Below, piece after piece: positions 8,331 through 16,899 of a stretch of 64,000 bases of DNA; position 1 is the stretch's first letter; each line of letters begins with the position of its first letter. Source of the DNA: Bacillota bacterium (GTDB lineage: Bacteria; Bacillota; UBA4882; UBA10575); the NCBI GenBank assembly GCA_012838955.1, contig DUOH01000050.1:62001-126000 (forward strand), read 5' to 3'. The notes under the pieces were generated by a model. That model saw only the letters and a list, made by a program, of their open reading frames with translations. It was not told where the DNA came from and searched no databases. Made by a program: the position numbers and the translations under genes.

Positions 8331-10403
8331 ATGAAAACAAAAACCGCTATCATCTTTTTTCTCTTACTATTCGGCCTAACCATGGCCTATACGATCATTC
8401 TAACCAAAGATATTGATGATACTCTTAAAAACATCAGTATGTCTTCGATTGTTTATGATCGACACGGGCAACTCATTGGTAACCTCTTTGATCACAGAAA
8501 AACCTGGGTCTCCCTGGACAAAATCCACCCCCATCTGCAAAAAGCAGTGGTCGCCATTGAAGATGCCCGTTTTTATAATCACTTTGGGATAGATCTAAAA
8601 GGAATCGCCCGAGCGGTGGTGCGGAACTTGATTCCTGGCGGACCGATGGAAGGCGGCAGTACAATCACCCAGCAATTAGCGAAGATTGCCCTTTTGTCCT
8701 CAGAAAGGACGCTGATTCGTAAGTTTAAGGATATTACCTGCGCCTTGGGGATTGAGCAATCTTTCACCAAAAATCAAATCCTCGAACTCTATCTAAACAG
8801 CATCTATCTGGCCCATGGTAATCTGGGTGTGGAAGCCGCTGCCCAATATTACTTCGGTAAATCCGCGGCAGCCCTCACCCTGGATCAAGCCGCGTTGATC
8901 GCCGGCTTAATCCGAAGTCCCGAGAATTATTCTCCGTTTAAACACCCGGATCTCGCGGTCGCCCGCAGAAACCTGGTGCTCAAAAAGATGTATGAGCAGG
9001 GTTACATCACCGCGATTGAGTATAAAAAAGCCTCCGTCAAACCCTTAAATGTGACAAAAAGAGAGAACACCTCGATCGTCGGCGCCTATTTCCTCGATTA
9101 TGTGAAAGAAAGCCTCATCGCAGAGCATGGATTCTCCGAGGAAGAACTGCGCTTGGGAGGTTTTCGCATCTATACCACACTGGATATCACCGCCCAAAAA
9201 GCCGCAGAAGAAACCGCCACAAAACTACCTGGTTTCACTGGGAAAGACGCGCCTCAGATCGCCCTGCTTACGCTCGACCCGCGAACCGGTGAAATCTTGG
9301 CGATGGTGGGCGGCAGAAATTATACGGACACGCAGTTGAACAGAAGCGTAAAATCCTATCGTCAACCGGGTTCCGCCATTAAACCTTTTGTGTACGCCGC
9401 CGCTTTGGACGAGGGTTTTACCGCCGCCTCCATCTTGGAAGACAAGCCACTCGTCATTACCCTGGCGGACGGCGCCGAGTGGCGCCCGGAGAATAGCGAC
9501 CATAATTACCGTGGTAAGATTACTCTACGGCGGGCCCTCTCTGAATCCGTCAATACGGTAGCCGTCCAATTAGTACAAACCCTCGGTGTGGAAAATGTGG
9601 CTGCAAAAGTTGAGGCCATGGGGATCAACAGTCTGGTGAAGAGCGGAAGCAATAATGATTTAAACTTGGCGCCGCTGGCCTTGGGCGGACTGACCAAGGG
9701 AGTCACGCCCCTGGAACTGACCGCCGCCTACTCCGCTTTTGCCAACGGCGGAAAGTACAGTAAGCCCTATGCCGTGCAGAAGATCGTGGACAGCAAGGGA
9801 AAGACTATCAAACAATTTCATCCTTGGCAAAAAGAGACCCTTTCCCCGCAGACCGCCTATATCATCACCATGCTCCTGCAGGATGCGGTGGAGAAGGGTA
9901 CAGGCCGACAGGCGAAGTTACCGGACCGACCGGTCGCCGGGAAGACCGGAACCACCAGTAACTACACTAATGCTTGGTTTATCGGATATACTCCGGATTT
10001 AATCACCACTGTCTGGCTGGGAAACGACCGGCAGGAGGAGCCCATGGTTTACCAGAAAGGTAGAATCGGCGGTGCAACCGCGTCCGCGCTCTGGAAGCAT
10101 TACATGGCTAAGGTAATCAATAACCGACCCGTACTGGACTTTACGCAGCCGCCCGGCATTGTCTGGGCTAATGTTGACCCGGATACAGGAAAAACCGTCT
10201 CCGGCTTGTTCCACCGGGACAGCTATAAAGAGGTTTTTACCGAAGATAATGTGCCCCGGGGTCGTATCCAAAAAATCTGGCACTGGCTCTTCTCTCCACC
10301 CAAAAAAGAACCGAAAGAGGAGGAAGCCCCCTGGCCCGGAGAAACCGGCGCAACCGGAGATTCCCCGGTCATCTCCGGAAAAGGTGAGGCACGTGAATAC
10401 TGA
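8331..10403 (+). CDS. Class A penicillin-binding protein 1A (glycosyltransferase/transpeptidase)
   Basis: Bifunctional peptidoglycan synthase: polymerises glycan strands from lipid II and crosslinks the peptides outside the membrane. About 690 residues. N-terminal signal anchor (TAIIFFLLLFGLTMAYTII), GT51 domain with EDARFYNHFGID and GGSTITQQLAK, then a transpeptidase domain with SxxK (GSAIKPF), SxN (SESVN) and KTGTTSN. The acidic/basic C-terminal tail is disordered. I place the start at the ATG at 8331, preceded by TTGGAG; an in-frame TTG at 8316 lies inside the ribosome site. The 3' end converges on the SleB-like gene. Confidence 0.93.
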   Translation: MKTKTAIIFFLLLFGLTMAYTIILTKDIDDTLKNISMSSIVYDRHGQLIGNLFDHRKTWVSLDKIHPHLQKAVVAIEDARFYNHFGIDLKGIARAVVRNLIPGGPMEGGSTITQQLAKIALLSSERTLIRKFKDITCALGIEQSFTKNQILELYLNSIYLAHGNLGVEAAAQYYFGKSAAALTLDQAALIAGLIRSPENYSPFKHPDLAVARRNLVLKKMYEQGYITAIEYKKASVKPLNVTKRENTSIVGAYFLDYVKESLIAEHGFSEEELRLGGFRIYTTLDITAQKAAEETATKLPGFTGKDAPQIALLTLDPRTGEILAMVGGRNYTDTQLNRSVKSYRQPGSAIKPFVYAAALDEGFTAASILEDKPLVITLADGAEWRPENSDHNYRGKITLRRALSESVNTVAVQLVQTLGVENVAAKVEAMGINSLVKSGSNNDLNLAPLALGGLTKGVTPLELTAAYSAFANGGKYSKPYAVQKIVDSKGKTIKQFHPWQKETLSPQTAYIITMLLQDAVEKGTGRQAKLPDRPVAGKTGTTSNYTNAWFIGYTPDLITTVWLGNDRQEEPMVYQKGRIGGATASALWKHYMAKVINNRPVLDFTQPPGIVWANVDPDTGKTVSGLFHRDSYKEVFTEDNVPRGRIQKIWHWLFSPPKKEPKEEEAPWPGETGATGDSPVISGKGEAREY

Positions 10404-10426
10404 ATGTAATAATGTAATATTGAAAA

Positions 10427-10447
10427 ACGGGCGCGCACTGCGCCCGT
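10427..10447 (-). terminator. Terminator of the SleB-like gene
   Basis: ACGGGCGC / GCGCCCGT stem with a 5-nt loop, followed by TTTTT on the minus strand. Sits between the convergent pbp and SleB-like genes, 22 nt after the latter's stop. Confidence 0.8.
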
Positions 10448-10469
10448 GAAGTATATGATAACAATACAA

Positions 10470-11315
10470 TTATTTAAAGAAGATATGGTTACCAATCTCT
10501 ACAGTTTTTGTCAGATTAGCGGTGGCAAAGAAGCGTAATCCCTCCAAGGACGAGAGTCGGGGATTGTAAAAAAACAAAGCTCCCTTTGAAGGATCTTTCC
10601 CCCTCATTGCATCTTCAGCTGCCCGTAAAGCGCTCTCTGTGGGAACAGTCTTTGGTAGTTTAGGCACAGAGCTAAACTGATTCTTTTGGTAAATCACTTC
10701 CTTGATCGTATTCGGGAACTGAGGGCTCTTCACCCTGTTCAGAACGACGGCGCCTACCGCCACCTGACCCTCATACGGTTCACCCTGGGCTTCCGCAGTG
10801 ATTAACTTGGCCAGCAGATATAGATCGTCATCACTCAGGGGACCAAAGAAGCGGTAGTTGAGAGAAAGACCGACATGGGGCGAATCGCTGTTATCATCAG
10901 CGGAACCAGTAAGTGTAGCCGGATTTAACCGGATCTCCAAAGCCGTGGAGAAGCCGGGGAGGAACTTGCCTAAATCAGCCTCCAAACCAGCGCATAACTG
11001 TAAATTATCTTTAAAGGAAAGTTCCGGCCCGGTCAGATCAGAGAAACCCAGGCCGAAATAACGGGTCATCCAGGTACCGGCCGGCTCCTTATAGAGAAAG
11101 GTGGCATAGAGATCATTCTTTTGCCAATCATAGCCGGTGCGCAGCCCCCAACTGCTCGTCAGCCACCAGTTGACCTTGAGAGCTGCGGGCTCCAGCCCAT
11201 CATCGGTGATTTCGCAGTTCAGGCCGGCTTGATAGTAGGCTAAGGCAGGCGAGGCAATGGTAAAAATGAGACAAATAACAACGGTTAGAAGAAGGATTCG
11301 GCCTTGTGTCTTCAT
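10470..11315 (-). CDS. SleB/CwlJ-type cell-wall hydrolase with beta-barrel-like N-terminal half
   Basis: 281 residues from the ATG at 11315 (GGGGGAG 7 nt upstream). Signal peptide ending near ASPALA. The C-terminal ~115 residues are a cell-wall hydrolase 2 domain: LAKLITAEAQGEPYEGQVAVGAVVLNRVKS (catalytic Glu in AEAQGEP), FPNTIKEVIYQKNQF, ALFFYNP and IGNHIFFK. This family includes the spore germination lytic enzymes SleB and CwlJ. In between, residues ~25-155 are alternating hydrophobic/polar strands rich in Tyr, Trp and Gly, ending VGLSLNYRFFG, which looks like an outer-membrane beta-barrel rather than a SleB N-terminal PG-binding domain. A SigE-like promoter lies upstream, suggesting sporulation expression. 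The exact role is unproven. Confidence 0.8.
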   Translation of the reverse strand: MKTQGRILLLTVVICLIFTIASPALAYYQAGLNCEITDDGLEPAALKVNWWLTSSWGLRTGYDWQKNDLYATFLYKEPAGTWMTRYFGLGFSDLTGPELSFKDNLQLCAGLEADLGKFLPGFSTALEIRLNPATLTGSADDNSDSPHVGLSLNYRFFGPLSDDDLYLLAKLITAEAQGEPYEGQVAVGAVVLNRVKSPQFPNTIKEVIYQKNQFSSVPKLPKTVPTESALRAAEDAMRGKDPSKGALFFYNPRLSSLEGLRFFATANLTKTVEIGNHIFFK

Positions 11316-11372
11316 GCATATGCTCCCCCAAACTATTTGTCCGGACGAATCTTCAGACTTGCGCATCAAGTA

Positions 11373-11400
11373 CGCGTATGAAACGGATCCGGAATTATGC
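11373..11400 (-). promoter_or_regulatory. SigE-like promoter of the SleB-like gene
   Basis: GCATAAT (11400-11394) and CATACGCG (11380-11373), spaced 13 nt, about 58 nt before the start codon. The -35 matches KMATATT at 6/7 and the -10 keeps CATAC. Its resemblance to the spoIID promoter supports the call. Confidence 0.5.
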
Positions 11401-11453
11401 TTCAAGGGAATTATTAGCTGTTCGCCTAGAAAAACCCTGCCGGGAAAAGAAAT

Positions 11454-12203
11454 TTATTGCACGGCCGGTAATCCAAGAGTGATATTTGTTACCTCATTCA
11501 GCTCATCATATTTATAGACAAATTCCAGGTTAACCTCTTCTCCGTTCCTTACAGTTTTTCCTTTGATATATTTTGACCGACCACTCCATCGTCCGGCGCT
11601 ACCCGCAGGTTCGGCGCAGACACAAACGGCCTTCACTCTGTTAAACGCCTCTTTCATTAGGGTGGTGGCCTCTTCTTCGTTGAGTCTGCCCGCCCATCTC
11701 CCCCGCACAGCAAGGAAAAACGGGTTCATCTCCTCCTCCCATTGCAAACCTTTCTCCAAGAAACGCAAGCACTTATTAAGGCCGGAAACGGAATCCGCAT
11801 ACCCAAGAAAACCGCAGTGAGTCTCGCCCTTATACTCCGGACTCTTTACGGATTGAAAAGTCAGAATCAGTCTCGCCTTTTTTTGCGGAAGAATCCCATC
11901 AAGACTAACAAAAGAGAACCCCTCCTCCTCCCCTTTGACCGGCGGAAGCTCCATCCGCAACCCAAGCCTACGGCGGTAGCTTTCGGCTAGTCTTTCTAAC
12001 TTATCCAGCTGATTAAAGCCGTCCTCAATCTTTTTCCATCCTTCGATCCGTATTTCTGCAATGGGAATACCCAGCGTCTCCCAGGCCACAGTCAAGGGAT
12101 GTTCACCCAGGGGAATACTGAGGGTCGAATCGGAATAATTCATGGTAAATAAGACTAAGAATAAGTATGAACAGAACATCTTCAGGAAAAAACGGCGCAA
12201 CAT
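11454..12203 (-). CDS. ywmB: YwmB-family protein (TATA-box-binding-like fold)
   Basis: 249-residue secreted or membrane-anchored protein of the YwmB family, found next to sporulation and cell-wall genes in Firmicutes; its function is not established. N-terminal signal/anchor (FLKMFCSYLFLVLFTM), then the family domain with LGIPIAEIRIEGWKKI, YRRRLGLRMELP and the C-terminal AVCVCAEPAGSAGRWSGRSKYIKGKT. The ATG at 12203 is chosen because GGGAG is 8 nt upstream; the GTG at 12212 lies in the ribosome site. In B. subtilis ywmB is near spoIID; here it is ~6.4 kb away. A short gap separates it from the SleB-like gene on the same strand. Confidence 0.8.
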   Translation of the reverse strand: MLRRFFLKMFCSYLFLVLFTMNYSDSTLSIPLGEHPLTVAWETLGIPIAEIRIEGWKKIEDGFNQLDKLERLAESYRRRLGLRMELPPVKGEEEGFSFVSLDGILPQKKARLILTFQSVKSPEYKGETHCGFLGYADSVSGLNKCLRFLEKGLQWEEEMNPFFLAVRGRWAGRLNEEEATTLMKEAFNRVKAVCVCAEPAGSAGRWSGRSKYIKGKTVRNGEEVNLEFVYKYDELNEVTNITLGLPAVQ

Positions 12204-12443
12204 AAAAAACACTCCCGGTAGGTTTTTGTTACTGGCTAGTATTGCCGGATCCGGGAGGGTTTATACATTTTGTCACAAAACACCGTTATTTTCTCTAATA
12301 AATAATACCCTTAACAAAGCATTACCATGTCAAATCTGCGCGCACACACCTCTCATCGCTGGTCGAAAGCGGCTTGTGTGGAGGCTCGACACCGGCCAGG
12401 ACGTCCGAGCGTTCACTGTCGCTCGATCTTTTCCAACCTCTAT

Positions 12444-13124
12444 TCACTCTTTCTCCTTCTCTCTCAGCCGGAAAGGGTTATAATCCACGCCATAGTCAAA
12501 GGTATCCACTTGTTCAAGGATCTTTAATTTATTGACTGTTAGATAGGTCAGGGGCATGTTAACTACCTCGAGCCCGATCTTCAATAGATAGTTCGAAATA
12601 AAGATATTGAATAACAAGGCATTAGAAAAAGCGCCATAAAAAGCGATTATGGTGAAGACTCCCGTATCCAGCAACTGTCCGACTATTGTCGACCCAAGGG
12701 CTCGCCGCCAGAGATGCCGGCCGCCGCTACTTATCTTCATTCTTGACAGCACATATGAATTAGCGAATTCCCCTAAAAAATAAGCGGTGGTACTCGCGGC
12801 GATGATCCGCGGAGTATAAAGTAGAATCGCTTGATATGCTTCTTGGTGGGTCCATTCCGGATCCGCCGGCGCCCAACCAATCAACGAAAAAAACCCGGCC
12901 ATCAGCAGATTGCTGATTAAACCCGTCCAAATCACCCTCCTGGACCGCTGGTAACCATAGACCTCCGTCAGGATGTCCCCAAAAATATAAGACAAAGGGA
13001 AGAGAAGTGTACCGCCGTCAAAACTAAAGGGCCCCAGAGCGATGATTTTCGTCGAGGCTACATTGGAGATTAATAACACCGCCACAAACAATCCTGTCAC
13101 TATATCCAAATATCTGTATTTCAC
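12444..13124 (-). CDS. Queuosine precursor transporter (YhhQ/QPTR family)
   Basis: Integral membrane protein of about 227 residues with about six hydrophobic segments. The family signature is visible: LLISNVASTKII near the N-terminus, GGTLLFPLSYIFGDILTEVYGYQRSRRVIW, FAANS-type AYFLGEFANSYVLSRMK, and LGSTIVGQLLDTGVFTIIAFYG. YhhQ-type proteins take up queuosine precursors such as preQ0/preQ1 for tRNA modification. GTG start with GAGGAGG 7 nt upstream. No preQ1 riboswitch was recognised in the short leader. Divergent from the acyl-CoA ligase. Confidence 0.88.
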   Translation of the reverse strand: MKYRYLDIVTGLFVAVLLISNVASTKIIALGPFSFDGGTLLFPLSYIFGDILTEVYGYQRSRRVIWTGLISNLLMAGFFSLIGWAPADPEWTHQEAYQAILLYTPRIIAASTTAYFLGEFANSYVLSRMKISSGGRHLWRRALGSTIVGQLLDTGVFTIIAFYGAFSNALLFNIFISNYLLKIGLEVVNMPLTYLTVNKLKILEQVDTFDYGVDYNPFRLREKEKE

Positions 13125-13208
13125 CTAAATACCTCCTCGAAAAAAAATGCAGGAGAAATCATTTTTTAACCGAAAAAAAGAAGAATAATACATAAGGAGG
13201 AGATTCTC

Positions 13209-14825
13209 TTGGAAAAATGGCTGGCTTACTATGAGAAGAATTTACCGCAGCACCTGATATATCCTTCCACAACTCTGGTTGATCTGCTGAATATATCTTC
13301 CGCGAAATACCCGGGTTGTCCGGCTATGGTATATCTGGACCACACCTGGTCTTACCAGGAATTGAACGCGCTGGTCTCCAGAATGGCCAACGCCCTCATT
13401 GCACTGGGTATTCACCCCGGAGATCGAGTGGGTATTCATCTTCCGAACTGTCCCCAGTTCGTCATCGGCTATTATGGCGCGCTCCGGGCGGGCGCTATCG
13501 CCGTCTCCATCAACCCCTTATTCTCAGGGGATGATCTCTCCTTTATTATTGAGGACAGCGGACTCCAGGTGGTCATTACCTCTACTGACCTCTATCCTGC
13601 TTTGGAAAAGCTTAATCTGGAAGGTTTAAAAATTTTGGTCACCAATATTCATGAAGTATTCTCTCCCACTAGTAATCAAAAAACTCCTGTCGGCAGCGGT
13701 GAATCCGTCTTTAATCTGGAAAATTATCTCTTCGCGCAGCCGGAGACGGATCCGGGGATCACGATTACTCCGGATCAAATCGCCAACCTGCAATACACCG
13801 GGGGAACAACCGGCCGGTCCAAGGGGGCCGTGCTCACCCATAGAAACTTGGTAGCCAATGCCGTACAGTTCCGGGTTTGGCTGCAAAACGTCTTTGAAGA
13901 CGGCGATGGCAGGTTCATCGCGGTTATCCCCTTATTCCACATTTACGGCTTGACCACCTGCATGAATACACCGATCCTCACCGGTTCAACCATACTTCTC
14001 CTTTCTAAATTTGACATCAATGAGCTGATGAGGGTAATAGACAAATATAAACCAAATATATTTAACGGCGTTCCCGCCATGTACGGCGCGCTGGTGATAC
14101 GCGAATCCGAATATGATATGAGCTCCATCAAGGCTTGTGTCAGTGGCTCCGCTCCCCTGCCCCCCGCTATTCAAGAAAAATTTGAAGAGCTGACCGGCGG
14201 TAAGTTGGTCGAAGGTTATGGTCTCTCCGAGGCTTCCCCCATCGTGACCATTAACCCCATCTATGGAAAAGTAAAGATCGGGAGTATCGGGGTACCGATC
14301 TTTGATACGTGTGTAAAGGTGATGAACCCCCAGACCGGCGAGGATATTACCCATACCGGTGAAATCGGAGAACTAGTCGTGAAAGGTCCCCAGGTGATGC
14401 AGGGATATTGGCGGCAACCGGAAGAAACGGAATTGGTCCTAAAGGACGGATGGTTGCGTACCGGAGATCTGGTGCGCATGGATGAAGAAGGCTATATTTT
14501 TGTGGCGGACCGGTTAAAGGATATGATTATTATGGGTGGAGAGAAGATTTACCCACGGGAGATCGAAGATCTCCTCTATACGCATCCGGCCGTCCGGGAG
14601 GTGGCAGTCGTCGGAGTTCCCCACCCCCTGCGCGGCGAGGTACCTCAAGCCTATGTAGCCCTGAAAGAGTCGGCGGCCGCTTCCGAAAAAGAATTAAGAC
14701 AATTTTGTTTCAACCACCTATCCAAATTTAAAGTGCCAAAAATTAAAATTGTGGAGGCCCTCCCCCGTAACTCCGTAGGTAAAGTCCTGCGCCGTCTGTT
14801 GCGGGAAGAGAGCGAGGCCCAGTAG
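13209..14825 (+). CDS. Acyl-CoA synthetase (long/medium-chain fatty acid-CoA ligase)
   Basis: AMP-forming ligase that activates a carboxylic acid as acyl-adenylate and then acyl-CoA. 538 residues, TTG start with AAGGAGGAG just upstream. Motifs: YTGGTTGRSKGAVLTH (P-loop, about residue 197), EGYGLSEASP (A5), and TGDLVRMDEEGYIFVADRLKDMIIMGGEKIYPREIE (A7/A8 hinge), with the catalytic Lys in NSVGKVLRR near the C-terminus. It looks complete. FadD-like by overall similarity, but chain length cannot be read from the sequence. It stands alone, followed by a strong 17-bp hairpin. Confidence 0.9.
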   Translation: MEKWLAYYEKNLPQHLIYPSTTLVDLLNISSAKYPGCPAMVYLDHTWSYQELNALVSRMANALIALGIHPGDRVGIHLPNCPQFVIGYYGALRAGAIAVSINPLFSGDDLSFIIEDSGLQVVITSTDLYPALEKLNLEGLKILVTNIHEVFSPTSNQKTPVGSGESVFNLENYLFAQPETDPGITITPDQIANLQYTGGTTGRSKGAVLTHRNLVANAVQFRVWLQNVFEDGDGRFIAVIPLFHIYGLTTCMNTPILTGSTILLLSKFDINELMRVIDKYKPNIFNGVPAMYGALVIRESEYDMSSIKACVSGSAPLPPAIQEKFEELTGGKLVEGYGLSEASPIVTINPIYGKVKIGSIGVPIFDTCVKVMNPQTGEDITHTGEIGELVVKGPQVMQGYWRQPEETELVLKDGWLRTGDLVRMDEEGYIFVADRLKDMIIMGGEKIYPREIEDLLYTHPAVREVAVVGVPHPLRGEVPQAYVALKESAAASEKELRQFCFNHLSKFKVPKIKIVEALPRNSVGKVLRRLLREESEAQ

Positions 14826-14871
14826 ATACTGTACCCTTACCAAAATCCATAAAGTCACCTATGGTAATGAA

Positions 14872-14908
14872 GAGATGAGAAAAGCGCCTAGGGCGCTTTT
14901 CTCATCTC
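14872..14908 (+). terminator. Perfect 17-bp hairpin after acyl-CoA ligase
   Basis: GAGATGAGAAAAGCGCC / GGCGCTTTTCTCATCTC with a TAG loop, 47 nt after the stop of the ligase gene. The four T are inside the stem and no T run follows, so it may be a terminator or an RNA-stabilising hairpin. Confidence 0.6.
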
Positions 14909-14985
14909 GTGGCCCGCATTTTAACTTCTTTACCGCTGCGTTTAGCAGCCTTCTGTCTTTTTTCGTAAAAAATTGTTGCTAATCG

Positions 14986-15696
14986 TTGAAAAAACAGGAA
15001 TTTCTGGAAAGGTATTTCCAAATAAGTCACGAATTTGAAGGTGGTGAATTTACAGGAGATGAGGTGAGCAACTTGGCATTACAATTGGAAGAGTCCATGC
15101 TTCAAGAGCAACTCTATTATCCCAACAAGGAAGCCCTGGCTAAACTGGAGTCTCTCTACAGAAAAGGCACGCGCGTAATGGGAGAAAAGCTTTCCCTGTT
15201 TTACTTAAAGGAATTACGGGCGGAACTAAGCGGTTTCTTCTTCCTTCCCTTTCCCTGGTTGATGCGGCAGATCGAAGAAGCCGGTCCTGTGGAACAAGGC
15301 GCCCATTCCAGAATCTCCGGGGATATCCGCGGCGAACTCTATCTACGGTTTCCGATAGAGACCGGATCTAAACTGATTCGACTGGGGATGAAGTCCTGGG
15401 GATTTCGACGGATTCTTTTCACCAAAAAAATACAGGAATCCATCCTCACTGAGACCATGAATTTACTGATTAATACCTTCTGGGCGACTTTACAGGAGAG
15501 AATCCCAATTCAGTGGGCTTTAACCCCACCTGTTCCTGTGGCCAGTATATCGAAGTCCTTAAAGCTAGCTAGTAAGATATACTCATCGGATCATAGTGTA
15601 TTATGGGCGGAGATCTCCGTACAGCCCGACCTGAAAATGGATCTGATCTTTATTCCCATGGAAGATGCGCTAAGTTCCTTTCTCTTGAGTTTATAA
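14986..15696 (+). CDS. Hypothetical protein with CheC/CheX-like C-terminal segment
   Basis: 236-residue cytoplasmic protein without signal or membrane segment. The second half reads ISGDIRGELYLRFP..., then ILTETMNLLINTFWATL..., then ALTPPVPVAS. It ends in a strand-rich segment (DHSVLWAEISVQPDLKMDLIFIP). This order resembles CheC/CheX/FliM phosphatase-like domains (E-x-x-N helix, then a TPP motif), but the match is by eye. The catalytic E...N pair could be E151 and N154 of TETMN. The start is uncertain: the TTG at 14986 has no clear ribosome site, and an in-frame TTG at 15073 follows GGAGATGAGGTGAG. It lies 13 kb from the chemotaxis operon. Confidence 0.55.
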   Translation: MKKQEFLERYFQISHEFEGGEFTGDEVSNLALQLEESMLQEQLYYPNKEALAKLESLYRKGTRVMGEKLSLFYLKELRAELSGFFFLPFPWLMRQIEEAGPVEQGAHSRISGDIRGELYLRFPIETGSKLIRLGMKSWGFRRILFTKKIQESILTETMNLLINTFWATLQERIPIQWALTPPVPVASISKSLKLASKIYSSDHSVLWAEISVQPDLKMDLIFIPMEDALSSFLLSL

Positions 15697-15800
15697 GCAT
15701 AACTATTTATGCGGATTCCGGACCACAGGAAAAAGGCGGGGAAAACTATCTAGCCATCTGGATATAATAATAAATAAAAGGCTGTTTTGAGGAGTTGCCA

Positions 15801-15977
15801 ATGGGGAAGAAGAAAAACCTGCATGTGCGCATCGAAGAAGAGGTCTACGAAAAACTTCGCCATGTGACGTTCTATGAACGCCGCACCATTTCCGAGGTAG
15901 TCAGACGTTTGATCACGGAATACCTGGAAGAAAAAGCCATAGAAAAGCCGGACTTTGTGGCGCCCCACCGCCTTTAG
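15801..15977 (+). CDS. Small ribbon-helix-helix-like protein
   Basis: 58 residues, ATG at 15801 with GAGGAG 6 nt upstream. A basic start (MGKKKNLHVRIEEEVYEKLRHV) forms a beta-strand of the type that inserts in the DNA groove, followed by two helices with TISEVVRRLITEYLEEKA. This is the CopG/Arc/MetJ ribbon-helix-helix pattern, so a DNA-binding regulator or the antitoxin half of a pair. No toxin-like partner is adjacent. Confidence 0.7.
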   Translation: MGKKKNLHVRIEEEVYEKLRHVTFYERRTISEVVRRLITEYLEEKAIEKPDFVAPHRL

Positions 15978-16120
15978 GATCATGACAGTAAAAAAGCAAC
16001 CACCTACCTAAGAAGGTGATTGCTCTCATTAAAAAATCCCCGCCCTCCGGCGAAAGTAGTCACTATCTCCGGTTTACTCGGATTTAGCAGGCCTAATTAT
16101 TCAAGTATACATAATTCAGA

Positions 16121-16159
16121 CCCGAATAATTCAGGCCTAAGAATCCTGAATTATTCGGG
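16121..16159 (-). terminator. 15-bp hairpin overlapping the ferredoxin stop codon
   Basis: CCCGAATAATTCAGG / CCTGAATTATTCGGG, loop of 9 nt. The right arm contains the last codons and stop of the ferredoxin gene. Related ATAATTCAG and TAATTATTCA copies lie just downstream (16095-16120). It may act as terminator or transcript end; the T tract is weak. Confidence 0.5.
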
Positions 16160-16321
16160 TTTAATCGCCTCTACCGGGCAGGTTCCAGCACAAGCCCCAC
16201 AGTCTATACACTTATCCGGATCGATAACGTATTTATCAGTACCCTCACTGATAGCCTCCACAGGACATTCAGGGGCGCAAGTCCCACAGCTAATGCATTC
16301 ATCATTAATTTTATGAGCCAT
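16151..16321 (-). CDS. 2[4Fe-4S] ferredoxin
   Basis: 56-residue clostridial-type ferredoxin, a soluble low-potential electron carrier. Two cluster-binding motifs are visible: CISCGTCAPECP and CIDCGACAGTCP, each CxxCxxCxxxCP. The start at 16321 is fixed by AAAGGAGGTG; the reading frame is open further upstream but without a plausible start. Expected in an anaerobe; redox partners such as the 2-hydroxyacyl-CoA dehydratase activase type proteins at 52.7-56 kb are possible but not shown. Confidence 0.97.
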   Translation of the reverse strand: MAHKINDECISCGTCAPECPVEAISEGTDKYVIDPDKCIDCGACAGTCPVEAIKPE

Positions 16322-16691
16322 TCTTACACCTCCTTTCCCCGCACAAAAGAATTGTGGGTTGAGGATGAGTATAAATTGAGAATAAATATATGATATACAC
16401 CCCCAACCCACAACCGTAATGGCTATTCATAACCGGAATCCCCGCCACAAACTGCTCTCCTCACTGAAACAGCGGTGGATTCTCCGGTATGGCATTAATA
16501 ATGTAATATTCTTTTTACTGTCTTTGTAATCCTTCTTAATTAAAAAAAAATTAACTAAACACCGGCATAAGTACGATAGGCGTCTCCGAGAAGCTTCTTG
16601 TCAAAAAAAAACAGACTAACCCTCTTGATTTTCGATAGGAAAAAGGTTAAAATATTATATGCGCATAAGCGTCAGGTAACCAAAATAAGGT
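16322..16691. other. Intergenic region upstream of ferredoxin and tRNAs
   Basis: No protein gene seen. AT-rich. Contains the ferredoxin ribosome site and the tRNA promoter at 16625-16653. Confidence 0.6.
16625..16653 (+). promoter_or_regulatory. SigA-type promoter of the tRNA pair
   Basis: TTGATT (16625-16630), 17-nt spacer, TAAAAT (16648-16653); 39 nt before the tRNA-Gly 5' end. Confidence 0.65.
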
Positions 16692-16766
16692 GCGGGCGTG
16701 GCTCAGTGGTAGAGCATCGGCTTCCCAAGCCGAGGATCGCGGGTTCGAATCCCGTCGCCCGCTCCA
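16692..16766 (+). tRNA. tRNA-Gly (anticodon CCC)
   Basis: 75 nt including an encoded CCA. Acceptor stem GCGGGCG/CGCCCGC, D-arm with GCTCAGTGGTAGAGC, anticodon loop TTCCCAA giving CCC, T-arm CGGGTTCGAATCCCG. All stems pair. Confidence 0.97.
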
Positions 16767-16813
16767 TTTATACTCCGCTCATTCTCCCACTGCACCACAT
16801 AATTGTAATAATT

Positions 16814-16889
16814 GCTGGCGTAGCTCAATTGGCAGAGCAGCGGTATCGTAAACCGCAGGTTGCGGGTTCGAGTCCCATCGCCAGCTCCA
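16814..16889 (+). tRNA. tRNA-Thr (anticodon CGT)
   Basis: 76 nt including CCA. Acceptor stem GCTGGCG/CGCCAGC, D-arm GCTCAATTGGCAGAGC, anticodon loop ATCGTAA giving CGT (reads ACG), T-arm GGGTTCGAGTCCC. Probably co-transcribed with the tRNA-Gly 47 nt upstream. Confidence 0.96.
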
Positions 16890-16899
16890 GCTAAAAAAG

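Noticed and set aside
16598-16894. 98-codon plus-strand frame
   Set aside because: It is a translation of the two tRNA genes.
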